DNA of 64,000 nucleotides from Hemileia vastatrix (taxonomy: Eukaryota; Basidiomycota; Pucciniomycetes; Pucciniales; Zaghouaniaceae): positions 6,227,501 to 6,291,500 of the forward strand of contig JASXTE010000007.1 of NCBI GenBank assembly GCA_030280995.1. The letters run 5' to 3'. Positions 32,329 to 42,921 of this stretch are shown here, piece by piece. Both the position numbers and the translations under genes were made by a program. Under the pieces are notes generated by a model, which ran no database searches, was not told the DNA's origin, and worked only from the letters and a program-made list of their open reading frames with translations. Positions within the stretch are counted from its first letter, which is position 1. Every line of letters begins with the position of its first letter.

Positions 32329-32376
32329 GGTGGTTGTGATGAAGGAGAATGTGGAAATTCTCTATTGGAGGCAGGA

Positions 32377-33456
32377 TGTGGTCTTCCAACATTGGCGGAG
32401 CGCTTTGTTGGTCTATTTGGCGTTGTTTTGATATGTCTTAAATGGAATTGTTTAATAATTGGGTGTTTTTCTGGATTTATTCAGCAAATATTGGGACTGT
32501 AGGGAAGTGAGTACTACTATTTGATAGCCCCAGTATTTCTCTATATTTTATGTCTTGTTGAAATTATTCAGATTTTAGGTATTAAAGGGATTATTTCTCA
32601 TTTTTTATTTAAAAAGCTAGCTGTTTAATTTTGTTTTTCATGTTTTACAGGCTAACCTTAAGTCTTAGGGTTAAGTGCTTAGTACCATTAGAATGGGCTA
32701 ATTTTTCTCTACGTTTCATGTCACAATGTTGTTGTAGCTTAATTATGTGTTTTAAAGGTTTTAGTAGTTGTAGTTTATTTTTCTAAGTATTTTGGTGGTT
32801 TTCTGGCTTCATAGTGGTCCGGCCGCCTCAGGCGGGCCTCCTGACGTTGGGCGGACTGCCTGCCTTAGTGCTAGAAGGCTGGGAAGCGTTTCTAGAGGGG
32901 TTTTATGCAATTTGGCACTCAAGAACACCAAATTTGTTAGTGTGCATGGGCTTTTAGATAGTGGTCTGTGTGAACATAGTGAATAAGACAGTTTGGGGCA
33001 ACTTTAATTATCATACAACCATCCAGAGGTGATATCCTTGTTCCTCACTCAGTTTTCACTGTTTTTTGGCCACAATTGGCATGGTTTGTTGCAAGGTGAG
33101 TTCTTCATGTAACTTAAGTTGGCAACTGGTTTCTCTGGTGTAGTCTTGCAAGCTATATCAAGTATTATTGCTGTATCTGGTGTGGATTTTCAACCTACAT
33201 CAAGTATCATTGCTTTCTCTGGTGTGGACATTGGTCTACATTTCAGTTCTTTGGTTTGGTAGTCTGTCTGGAGACTACTTTCTTGGATGATCAGGCAGTC
33301 AAGTGTGTTGAAAAAAGAGCTTTAGAAAACAGGAACCAATATACTGTAGCAGGTAAATCTCACTTTATTATTCTAAAAGGACAGGGGATTTTCTCTCTGG
33401 GTTTTCTCCAACTCCCTTGGTCAAGGCCTATAGCTATTACTATAAGATTTTCTACA
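32377..33456 (+). repeat. Element 1 3' LTR
   Basis: 1080 bp, direct copy of 19566-20662, preceded by a purine-rich GGAGGCAGGA that is a reasonable polypurine tract. Confidence 0.85.
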
Positions 33457-33546
33457 ACTTACCTTTGACTTTGAAATCTTCAAACTTTACCTTACAACGC
33501 CGTTAAACCTCCATCAAAATCTTCTACACCAAAAGCCCATCCTGAA
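33457..33546 (+). repeat. Element 2 5' LTR, last part
   Basis: ACTTTGAAATCTTCAAACTT through AAAAGCCCATCCTGAA matches 49590-49671 and resumes the LTR interrupted at 19565. Confidence 0.7.
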
Positions 33547-34014
33547 ACTTGAGGCCCTTTCTGAATTTTTGACAACACATTGATATCTTGGAGCCGGCGA
33601 CCAAGGGACCATCAACATCATGGAACAGTAAGGACGGGTGGAGGACAAAAATGACAAACGTCATCAACCACATGACTTATTTTTTTGCTGCAACTGGGAA
33701 TCAAAACGCGCTCCAAAATTTATGTTCATATATTGGCAATAGTCATATATATTCCTGGTGACTATATTGGTTACTATCTGTGGGTCTCACTTTGAATTTT
33801 CATAGTTTACATATATCTTTTTTACTCAGCACTCTGTAGTGGCAATAATTTTCTCACAATACAGGGGTAGGTGCCTGGTAAATATAAAATATTTTTTTTC
33901 TCTTTCCTAGTTGACCAAGATAGAAATATATTGTTCTTAGTCCTAGAAGTAATATAAAAATTAAATTAATTAAATTTTTTTTAATTATTCCAGTTGACTT
34001 CTAGTCCTGATAAT
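33547..34014 (+). other. Element 2 leader with degenerate primer site
   Basis: ACTTGAGGCCCTTTC at 33547 lines up with the element 3 primer site (ACTGGGGACCTTTCC in element orientation). CTAGTTGACCAAGATAG and TTAGTCCTAGAAG (33905-33950) match blocks in the element 3 leader at 58890-58915. No coding. Element 4 is inserted at its end. Confidence 0.6.
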
Positions 34015-34822
34015 TGTCACGCGCCACGTGACACTCGAGGCAAAAGCAGCTCATTAAATCAATAATACAGAGGTCTAAATCCATACTCAAAGCGCAGAAA
34101 GAAATTCTACATAGCAACTGCAACTTTCCTTTGTGTACTCACTATTCAACCGCACTAGTCTAAACTCTAAATCTAAATTAGTCAATCTCTCAATAGTGTG
34201 TGTTGGTCTTTTCCTCAATAAGCAACGCACAGCGCAATAGTCAATTTAATAGTCAGCTAAAAGGTTTATTAAGTATCTGTGGATTATTAAAAGGGGTAGT
34301 GAGCATGGACAGAATGGTTAGTGGAGGATTAAAGGGTTGACGGATGTTAATGAGGAGGATCCAGGTGTAACGGGTGTATTTTTCAATGGTCTGTGGTGTG
34401 CGGAATAGTGGATGGGTATAAGGTCAATGCGAGGAGGAGTAAAGGATATAAAAGGGGTTGGGTTTTGGTTTGACATTCTTTAGAATTAAATTATAAAACA
34501 TATATATAGTAAATTGTGGTAAAGCCCCAGGTTAAATCAATATTATTGTATCTTTCCTTATTTTCTCAGTAATCATTTCTCAATCCTAAATCTTTGATTA
34601 TTGAGTTTTCAACCCTTTGTGAGATCTTAAGAAAATTAATATTACACTTAAATTATATTAGAATTCTTCTCAAACATATCTCAAAGCAGTAGCTCTTTCT
34701 TCGAGTCATCTTCAAATCACTCCCCAAACATTTCATCTGTACCTCAAAGAAGTTTCTAAACTCCTCCCTCCATCTCACTTCCAGGAACACCCTTGACCTT
34801 GTGCCTAGGTCGTCTGGTGACA
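34015..34822 (+). repeat. Element 4 5' LTR
   Basis: 808 bp beginning TGTCACGCGCCACGTGACA and ending GTCGTCTGGTGACA, with TGTCAC/GTGACA terminal inverted repeats. The left flank is ATAAT. No partner LTR is present for comparison, and no clear tRNA primer site follows. Confidence 0.7.
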
Positions 34823-34897
34823 GTATAATTTAATTCTCCGTAGTTCTCATTCTTTGGCACTACTACATCCTTTTTCCAGGTGTTTTAAATTCTTTAA

Positions 34898-36070
34898 ATG
34901 GCACCTGTTCAATGCACTCCTCCTATGGGCACTACTACTAGGGCTCGGGCCAGAGGCAGGCCAACAGCCACACGGCCTTTTTCCCGCACTCACTCCTTGG
35001 AACCTCTTGAACTTAGGGAACGGGGACACTCCTTCCAATCTGTAGAAGACATCCCCCAGGATTTTGATGATTCTAGCAAGGAATAAGAAGGAGATGATAC
35101 AATGCATGAGTCACCATCTGCCCCTGCTGCTCACCCTTCTGTTCAACCTTCGGAGCCTGGACCATCTAATTCGCTGGAGGACTTCATGAGACTTTTCATG
35201 AAAACCCTTTCCAATCCAACGTCTTTAGAGAGATCTAAATTCAAAACTCCTTGCATGAAATCTCCTGATAAATTTGATGGAGAACATCCAGACAGATTGT
35301 GGCCCTTCTTGCAAACCTGCAAGCTCCTGTTCCATAATGACCCTCAAACCTTCAATAACAACTGATTGAAAATTGTTTACGCTTCTTCATTCCTAGTCGG
35401 AAAAGCAGCAAAGTGGTTCGAACCTTATCTTCTCATGCTCTCTTCGACAGAAACCCACTTACTTATTGATAACTGGGAAAAGTTTGAAGACCAACTCTTC
35501 ACGTTGTTCGGTGACCCTAATGAAACTGAAAACGCAGAAATTGAACTTGATTTTCTTTGCATGAGTGATAATGGTAAAGCCTCTAAATATATTTTGAACT
35601 TCAGAGCACTTAAAACTCAAGTAGGTTGTAATGATGCTGCCCTCAAGTATCATTTCAAAAAAGGACTTCCTTCGAGGATTCTGGATCAATTAAATCTTCA
35701 TGGTCAGAAGATGACTACCTTAACAGATTTAATGGATTGAACCCTCAAACTTGATGGCATTTACCAAGGACAACTACAAAATCGTCGATACACCAACAAA
35801 TCTCAAGGCCAAAATTTTAAATTGGGACCTTCTTCACACCCACAGACAACTCAATCCAAACCCAATAAGGGAAAGTACAAACCTCGACCAAAAGGCTGGA
35901 CCCCAGTCAATATCAGTTAGGTACTGGATCCAAAAGGGGAAATTAAAAAAGCTGAGAGGAAGAGGCAAGCAGATAATGAGTTATGTATGTATTGTGGGGG
36001 TAAGCACAAGCTAGAAGGTTGTGTGAAGTTGAAGGAAAGAGAAGGTACTAGTTCAAGGTCAAAAAACTAG
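34898..36070 (+). pseudogene. Element 4 gag
   Basis: Capsid and nucleocapsid protein. The ATG at 34898 starts an Arg/Thr/Pro-rich N-terminus. One phase then runs to TAG at 36068 with four internal stops (about 35084, 35363, 35738 and 35918). A central gag domain shows FDGEHPDRLWPFLQTCKLLF, FLVGKAAKWFEPYL and FEDQLFTLFGDP, the retrotransposon gag fold pattern. A zinc knuckle near 35988 reads CMYCGGKHKLEGC, one residue shorter than CX2CX4HX4C. The frame ends exactly after a slippery heptamer, where pol continues in the -1 frame. Confidence 0.82.
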
Positions 36071-36104
36071 TAGATAGTTTACTTGTGTGCAAAGCAAACT
36101 ATCT
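36061..36104 (+). promoter_or_regulatory. Candidate -1 ribosomal frameshift signal at gag/pol junction
   Basis: The heptamer A AAA AAC (36061-36067) is in the gag phase and followed directly by the gag stop TAG. Four bases later a perfect 9-bp stem forms (AGATAGTTT 36072-36080 with AAACTATCT 36096-36104, 15-base loop). Loop bases TGTGC (36086-36090) can also pair with GCACA (36118-36122), which would make a pseudoknot. The -1 frame from 36067 opens straight into pol. Confidence 0.7.
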
Positions 36105-36855
36105 TATCTCGCCTAGTGCACAGAACTTCCATGTCTTAAGGACTGGAGTTGCCTTAAACCGCTTGAGATTCATTCCTTTCAAGGAGGATATCCCCTTCAG
36201 TTGTCTTATAGACTCTGGAGCTTCAACTTCTTTTGTTATTTTATCTTTTGCCGAGAAGTTACAACTGACATTTACAGATATCAATCGAACTCCAATTTAC
36301 TTGGCCAAATCAGAGGAACCCAAATATTGGGTAAGTAAGAAAGTTTTATGGGTTTTGAACTTTCCGAAATTTCCCTCCTTCAAGTGGGAATTGTCAGTCT
36401 TGGACGCCCCAAGGATGGACTATACCATTCTTGGCCATGGCTTTTTAATGCATTGGAATCCTGAAATTGATTGGACATGGGGATTGATCACCCCACACAC
36501 TAAGTATATTTCTTATTCTTCAATGCAGGTCAATAGGGAGTTAAAAAACCCGCCTGAAAATGTCCTGCTAGAGGAAAAATCTCTTCCAGATGACTTGCAA
36601 GCATCTGATCTTTCTCTAAATGAGAAATTGGCTAACCCTTCTAGCTCGATGACTTCACTCGAAGAGGATTTAAATTGCCTCAAAGTAATCAAATTATGCT
36701 CTCTCAATTATGGTCTTCCCTTGACAGATTCTCTTGAAGATGATGAGGACAACCAAATAAACGTTGAAGCCATTAAATCAACTCTACCAGAAATATATCA
36801 TGATTTCCTCGATGTTTTCTCAATTTTAAAGGCCAATAAGTTACCACCTCATTGA
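36067..36855 (+). pseudogene. Element 4 protease and pol N-terminus
   Basis: Entered in the -1 frame relative to gag. The retropepsin active site is FSCLIDSGASTSFVI near 36200-36240, followed by the TILGHGFLMHWNPEIDW block. The region after it is a spacer toward the reverse transcriptase (ALFHDFLDVFS-type segment near 36800). TGA at 36853 interrupts, with TAA shortly after, and the same phase then continues into the polymerase. Confidence 0.8.
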
Positions 36856-38207
36856 CCGTAAAACCATCAAATAGAGTTAATAGGTCCAGTACCTCTGGCA
36901 GGTCCTGTCTATTCTTTTTCAAAGGACAAATCTCAAGTTCTTTGGGACTACATTGCAGAGAATGTAGCCAAAGGTTTCATCAGAGCCAGTAAATCTCCAA
37001 CCGGCTCCCCTGTTCTTTTTGTAAAGAAAAAAGATGGTAGCCTTAGGTTGTGTGTTGACTATAGAAACCTCAACACAGTCACTAAGAAGAATGCATATCC
37101 TGTTCCTCCTATGCCATTGCTTCTTACCCTTTTCAATGGTGCTAATTTCTTTTCTAAAATTGATCTTAGAGGCGCTTACAATCTTATTTGCATTGCAGAA
37201 GGTCATGAACCACTGACTGCAATGCGCACTAGATTTGGTAGTTTTGAATATTTAGTTATGCCTTTTGGATTGTGCAACACACCATTGACTTTTCAAACTT
37301 TTGTCAATGACATCTTTCAAGATGTTGTCAAACAATTTTTTGTCATCTATTTAGATGATATTTTAATTTTTGCGAAGACACTAGATGAACATATTCATCA
37401 TGTTGGACATGTTCTAAATTGACTTCGAGATCACGGTCTCTACGCCAAGCACAATAAATGCAAATTCCATCTTAAATCAATTGATTTTTTGGGTTTTACA
37501 TTATCCACTGATGGTTTAGTCATGGACAACAAAAAGGCCCAAAAGGTCCTCGAATGGCCTGAGCCCAAAACTGTTAAATCCCTACAAGGATTTTTGGGTT
37601 TTGCAAATTTCTATAGAAGATTTATTAAAGATTACTCTAAAACTATTTCCAATCTTACTTCTCTTCTTAGAAAAGATATTCCTTTTGTTTTTACTTCTAC
37701 AGAACAAAAGGAATTTGAAGCATTGAAGACTGCATTTACCACAGCTCCAATTCTTCGACACTTTGAGACTTCTGCTTCGACAATAGTCGAGACAGACGCT
37801 AGCGATTATGCTATCGCAGGGGTCATTTCTCAAGTCAATCCTGAAACAAAATTTTCTCATCCTGTTGCTTTCGAATCACGCAAAATCATTGAAGCAGAAA
37901 TAAATTAAAAAATTCATGACAAGGAGCTTTTAGCTATTATCCATTGTCTTAAAAAATGGCTCTCTTTTCTTCTCAGCCTAGATAGTCCTTTTCAAATCCT
38001 GACTGACCATAATTCTTTGAAATACTTTATGTCTTCCAAAGTGTTAACCAGGCGTCAAGTCAGGTGGGCCGAATTTTTGTCTGAATTTCCTTTTTCTATT
38101 TCCTATTGCCCAGGTAAGAGCTGCATTGTCCCAGATATCCTGTCATGTCGTGACAACGTTTACCCACAGCGGGGGACACATTTGCTGACAAGAACCCAGC
38201 AAATGTG
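36856..38207 (+). pseudogene. Element 4 reverse transcriptase and RNase H
   Basis: One reading phase with stops at 37420 (TGA) and 37906 (TAA). Polymerase motifs: PVLFVKKKDGSLRLCVDYRNLN, FSKIDLRGAYN (motif A), YLVMPFGLCNTPLTFQ (motif B) and VIYLDDILIF (motif C, YLDD), followed by SIDFLGFTLS and LQGFLGFANFYRRFI. RNase H: IVETDASDYAIAGV, DKELLAIIH and LTDHNSLKYF, covering the catalytic acids. The sequence then ends the RH domain at PGKSCIVPDILSC. The TGA at 37420 falls where related chromoviruses have Arg, which fits CGA to TGA. Confidence 0.85.
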
Positions 38208-39715
38208 AAATCAATATTCAACGAATCAATGTTAACAACTCATCAACTTAATTTGATGAAAATTCAATCTTTTCAAAATCCACTATCCAACATCCTTGAA
38301 GCTCAGTCGAAGGACAATTATTGTTTAGGGATAAAAGACAAAATACTCTCGAAGCAAGGGGCTAAAAAATTTAGTGTTGAATCAGGTCTATTAGTTTTCA
38401 AAGGTAGAGTAGTCATACCCGGCAATAATGAAATAAAATTATGGATTTTGAATAGTCGACATGATTCTCCATTAGCTGGTCATTTTGGGGTTGATAAAAT
38501 CTACCAGTTAATTGCGAGGGATTTCTTCTGGCCAGGAATGACCAAAGAAGTCAAGGCCTATATAAGATCTTGTTATGAATGTAATAGGAATAAGGCTCCC
38601 CATCACTGGAAGCATGGGTTGCTTCAACCACTTCCTATTCCCTCTAAACCTTGGGAATCTTTATCGATGGATTTTATTTCTCAACTTCCTCTCTCTAATA
38701 ATTTTGATGCTATATTAGTAATAGTAGATAGATTTTCAGAGATGTCTATTTTCATTAAAACCACTACTACTGCTACAGCAGAAGATTTGTCAAAATTGTT
38801 TCTAGAATATTTATTTTCCAAACATGGCTTACTTAATGATATTATTTCAGATAGAGGCTCATTGTTTGTATCCACATTCTGGACTCAATTGTGTTGACAA
38901 CTCAATATCACAAGAAATATCTCCACGGCCTATCATCCTGAAACCGATGGGCAAACGGAAAGGGTAAATCAAATCCTCGAACAATACATTTGAATGTATG
39001 TCAGTTACCAACAAGAAAATTGGACCACATGGTTACCATTGGCCGAATTTGCTTATAATAACTCAACTCATTCTTCAACACGACAATCTCCTTTCAAGAC
39101 TATTTATGGAAGACATCCTGGATTCAACTCAATCCACGTAGGAACTAGTCATCCTGCTGAACATTATCTTTGAACCATATCACGACTCCAAGAAGAAATT
39201 AAATCAAGTTTGGAATTAGCGATTCGAAGGTACAAGGAACAGGCCGACAAACATCAACAATCTGCTCCTTCTTTTAAACCAGGCAACAAAATATGGCTCA
39301 ATGCACAAACATTCGAATGACTCGACCATCAAAGAAACTGGCTTAAAAATGCTTGGGACCATTTGAAATTGACTCCGAAGTCTCTAAAACTGCATTTTGA
39401 CTCAAGCTACCTGCTAAATGGCAGGCTAATCACCCTGTTTTCTACATATCTCTCCTATAACTGGCTTGAGAAATATACCCGGGCAGGAACCAACCTCCTC
39501 CAGAATCAGTTGAAGTAGAAGACCATCTAAAGTGGGAAGTAAGCCATATCCTTGATTCAAGAATGCGCAAGGGGAAACTTCAATACCTTGTGGAATGGGA
39601 AGGCTTCCTCGATGACGCAGACAAAACATCCTGGGAACCAGCCATCAATGTTTCTAACACCCCTGAACTCCTAAAATCTTTTCATCTTAAATATCCTTTA
39701 AAACCAAAACCTTAG
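38205..39715 (+). pseudogene. Element 4 integrase with C-terminal chromodomain
   Basis: A frameshift near 38205 separates it from RNase H. Zinc region: HDSPLAGHFG, then CYECNRNKA (HHCC complete). DDE core: SMDFISQLP, IISDRGSLF and [16 protein letters not shown] at 38895, 38991 and 39171 interrupt; the one at 38991 sits at a conserved Arg of the EQYLR motif. Another frameshift near 39310 precedes a phase with RMTRPSKKL and LGPFEI. The end carries a chromodomain, WEVSHILDSR-KLQYLVEWEGF-WEPAINV, ending TAG at 39713. Chromodomains direct such elements to heterochromatin marks. Confidence 0.85.
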
Positions 39716-40623
39716 AACTCTCTTTTTTTTTCTTCTTTCTCTTTTCTTTTCTTTTCTTAACAATTTCTAAAAACTTCTTCACTTCTAAAAATCCTTACTC
39801 TGTTTTTTTCTTTTCTTCTTTTTCTTCTCAAAAAGCTTTTTTTTTCAAACCTTCTTTAAAGAATAAAAAATAAATAAATAAAATAAAATAAAATAAAAAT
39901 AAAAATAAACTAAACAAAAAATTAAAATAAATTAAAAGTTAAAATTAAAAAAAAATAAATAATAAAAAATAAAATCTTAAAATTCATTGAAATTAAAATC
40001 TTAAAAAAATCAATAAATACCTTTAAATTTTCTTTTCTATTTTCAAAACTTTTCTTCTTTTCCCTTATTTCTTTTTCTTCAAACTATCTAAAATTTTCAC
40101 AAAGTCAATACGACAATCTTTCTCAAACTTCACTTCAACCTTTAAATCACTCTTTTAAAAATTCTTCAAAAAAATTATTTTTTTCTTTCAAATTCTTTTT
40201 TCAAAACTATTTTTTCTTCTTTCTTTTCAAATAATCAAAATTCCTAAAAAAAAAAAAAAAACTTCAATAAATAAAATTTCAGAAATAACAATTTTTCCTT
40301 TTCATTAAATTTTCACTTCAAACAAAATTGTTTCAATCAAATATTTCTTTTTCTTACTTAAATTTTTTCTTTTCAAAACTTGAACTAAAATTCCTTCAAT
40401 TAAATATTCTTTCTTTTCTTCTTTCAAAATTTAAAACAAAATTTTATTCAAATCTTTTCTTTCTTCCTTTTTTCTTTTCTTTTCTTTTCTCAAAATCTTA
40501 TAAAATATATATTAATATTTTCAATTAAATCAACAAAATAAAACAAATCAATAAATAAATACACAAATTGCTTTCTACTTTTTTTTCCCTTCCCTCTTTC
40601 TTTCTTTTCCTTTTCTTTCCATT
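39716..40623 (+). repeat. Low-complexity pyrimidine-rich and AAATA-rich spacer
   Basis: Long CTTTT/TTCTT runs with an A-rich AAAATAAAATAAAAT stretch at about 39862-39970. No gene; part of the element 4 3' region. Confidence 0.7.
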
Positions 40624-40974
40624 TTAAATTTTCTCCTGTATTTTCTCCCAAACCAATCTCTTCATTTTTTCCAAAACCACTCTAATTTCTTTCCTGAATT
40701 TCTCAAAAACCTCCTCCTCTCCTACCCGTACCACTTCCCCAATTTCCAGTAATTCTTTGTCCACGTCGAAGGAGGCAGCATTGACAATCTTATTGACTTC
40801 AACACTTAAATCTTCGATGAATCGAGTTTGTCAACCTTGGTGAGGTTTCTTTGACCATACCTGGTCGAGAGTCTCTTCATTGTCCTCCCTCGAATCAACC
40901 ACTGGTTGATTTGCCTCAACTGGAAGCAATGGCACAGCTTCCACAATCTGAACTTCCACGATGACATCTGAATT
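40624..40974 (-). pseudogene. Antisense open frame at the 3' end of element 4
   Basis: On the minus strand one phase is open from 40974 to TAA at 40624, broken only by a TGA at 40831. The product would be acidic and helix-forming (VIVEVQIVEAVPLLPVEA, ELLEIGEVVRVGEEEVFEKF), quite unlike translations of the neighbouring low-complexity DNA. No ATG is visible, because the upstream part would lie toward the lost 3' LTR. No family recognised. Its position matches the antisense frame of element 1. Confidence 0.4.
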
Positions 40975-41031
40975 CTAAAAACTAGATCACCAGTAACAAA
41001 ATTTTTAAAATAACAGAAGAACGGACTTACT

Positions 41032-42915
41032 TTGAATAATGGGTCAGCTTCTAAGAATAATTTTGGGGTGACTTCTTTGTTAACTGAACAAGGGTATCAA
41101 GCATTGATGAGTGAATTACAAAGAGTTTCTGATGATTTTTTCAACTACAAAGTAACTCAGGAAAAGAAAGTTGCTTTGTGGAAAAATATCAAGAATGATT
41201 TGTCTAAATTAAAAAATACTGTGTCTATCTATTTCCATGAGCTAGAGGGACATAAGTTAAGCTTGAAGAGATTAGGTTACCATTATTCATCTCTTCAAAA
41301 TAAGAACAAGTTATCTTTTGCAACAATCAATGAGAGCTTATCTAGTATTCCAAGAGTGATTACTAGGATAACAACCATTGAAGAGAAATTGAATTCATTG
41401 TTACTTGACCAAAGGTTTTCTGAAATTTCTTTGAAAGAACCTGTTGCACAGGATACTCCAATTTTACCTGTCCCTAGTTCAGCTAAAGTAAAATTAGTGC
41501 CAGAATTGCCTGTAGATATTACTGAGTTTCCATAAAAAATTGATGATGTACCTGGTTCATCTACAAAAGGGTTAAACAATTAGATTACTGCCCAATCGGA
41601 GAAGTTACAGATTCTTCTTGCTTGGAAATAATCTTGTAATAAGGAGACTACTTCAAATCAAAAGAATTGGCCAAAACTTGACCAATATCCAACATTTGAT
41701 GGTGATTCTTCCTCTGATTGGCAACAATTTATTTACAGGATTGATAATCTGAAAAATACTCACAAACTCCCAGATAAGGAAATTGTGTCAAAATTAATTT
41801 CTTTATTTACCAATGTAGCCCTAATGCCGTATGAATCTGTCCGTCTAGATAAAAATGACTACTCATGGGAAGATTGGAAAAAATTAAGAGCACAATTTGG
41901 TGGTTCCAAGTTTAGCTAAGCTCAACAAAGGTAGTATGAAGAAGCCAGATTTAGATCTTCTTCTACTGAAATCCCTATTGAGTTCCTGATAGAACTTGTG
42001 AAAATTCTGAGGGCAAAGGACCCAGATATGGAGTTTGAATTATGGAAGGACAGGATCCTCTATAAATTACCTATGTCTCTGAGAGACTTAATAGTTGCTA
42101 GGACTGAGTTCTCAAGAGAACCTTCTTCTTTTATCAATACTTCTAATGAGATCCTTTTAAATAAAAAGTATGATTCCAAAATATTCATTTCTAGAACTTA
42201 ATTGGAGAAAACCTCCAATTACCAACAATAGCCTCTTGAAAAAGTTGGTAAATCTTCTGCCCCTGTTGAGCCAAAAAAGTATGCAAAAAACACTTGCTTC
42301 AAATGCAGCAAGCTTTGGCAGAAAGGCCATGTTTGTGAAAAGAAAGTAAATCTTGTTGAATAGATAGAGGGAAATGCTGATGACAAAGTTGCACTGGATG
42401 ATAATTCAAGTGATTGTGCCAGCAATATTTCATATGAATCTCAACAGGAAATTTTAATGCTGGAAGAAGATATTCATTGTTTAAATAATATTGATAATGA
42501 GAATAATGATTTATCTACAGTAGAGGATGCTGAGATTATAAAGAATCTTGAGGACAGCTCAATTATTATTGCCCCTCTCAAGGCACCAGTCTTGATTAAT
42601 TGAAATAACATTGAGGTTGTTTTAGATTCTGGAGCTGGAGGAAGTGTAGTATCTAAATAAGTACTTGCTAAAGTGGACCAGTATTATAAATCAAAACTTA
42701 TGCCCATCTTTTCTGAGAATTGAAGAGTTTATGGCTCTGTTTTGCCCCCCATTGGTAAATACAAAGCCAGAGTATTTTTCAAATATAACCATGGTTTTTT
42801 AAGAGCTATATGTGATTTTTTTGTCATGAAAAATGATAACTTAAGCAGTTGGTTCATTGTGGGAAATGATATTTTAACAAAATAAGGCATAAAATTGGAT
42901 CCTTAAAACCAATGC
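41032..42915 (+). pseudogene. Element 2 gag and protease, N-terminus missing
   Basis: One phase from 41032 (no ATG) with about a dozen stops. The first 168 codons are a helical, coiled-coil-like gag segment. KLDQYPTFDGDSSSDWQQF and WEDWKKLRAQFGGSKF mark the capsid region, and CFKCSKLWQKGHVC at 42295 the variant zinc knuckle seen in many Ty3/Gypsy gags. The protease site VVLDSGAGGSVVS lies near 42625. Comparison with element 3 shows that the first ~220 gag codons are missing, lost at the junction with element 4. Stops are mixed and often at Leu, Lys or Gly positions of element 3, indicating long neutral decay. Confidence 0.75.
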
Positions 42916-42921
42916 TTCACA

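Larger units (their letters stand above)
19566..33456 (+). mobile_element. Element 1: Ty3/Gypsy-type LTR retrotransposon
   Basis: LTRs at 19566-20662 and 32377-33456 both begin TGTGGTCTTCC and end TCTACA. The flanks are ACAT (left) and ACTT (right). The homologous empty site at 49581-49600 has ACAT once, so the duplication is 4 bp with one mutation. Order inside: primer site, gag, protease, linker, reverse transcriptase, RNase H, linker, integrase, and a 2.6-kb 3' region with repeats and an antisense frame. Two solo LTRs (25105-26187 and 27168-28447) interrupt the polyprotein. Without them the element would be about 11.5 kb. Its coding DNA is visibly richer in GC than the surroundings. Confidence 0.85.
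34015..40974 (+). mobile_element. Element 4: chromodomain Ty3/Gypsy, 3' LTR missing
   Basis: A 5' LTR (34015-34822) is followed by gag, protease, reverse transcriptase, RNase H, integrase with chromodomain, a pyrimidine-rich spacer and an antisense frame. No second LTR precedes the point where element 2 gag sequence starts (about 41032). The 3' LTR and the adjacent N-terminal gag of element 2, both present in element 3, therefore appear deleted together. Coding DNA is less AT-rich than its surroundings. About a dozen in-frame stops, mostly TGA, interrupt gag-pol. Confidence 0.8.

Noticed and set aside
40981..40997. A remnant of the element 4 3' LTR end (CTAGATCACCAGTAACA)
   Set aside because: It resembles the LTR terminus only over 17 bp with several differences, and nothing upstream matches the LTR.
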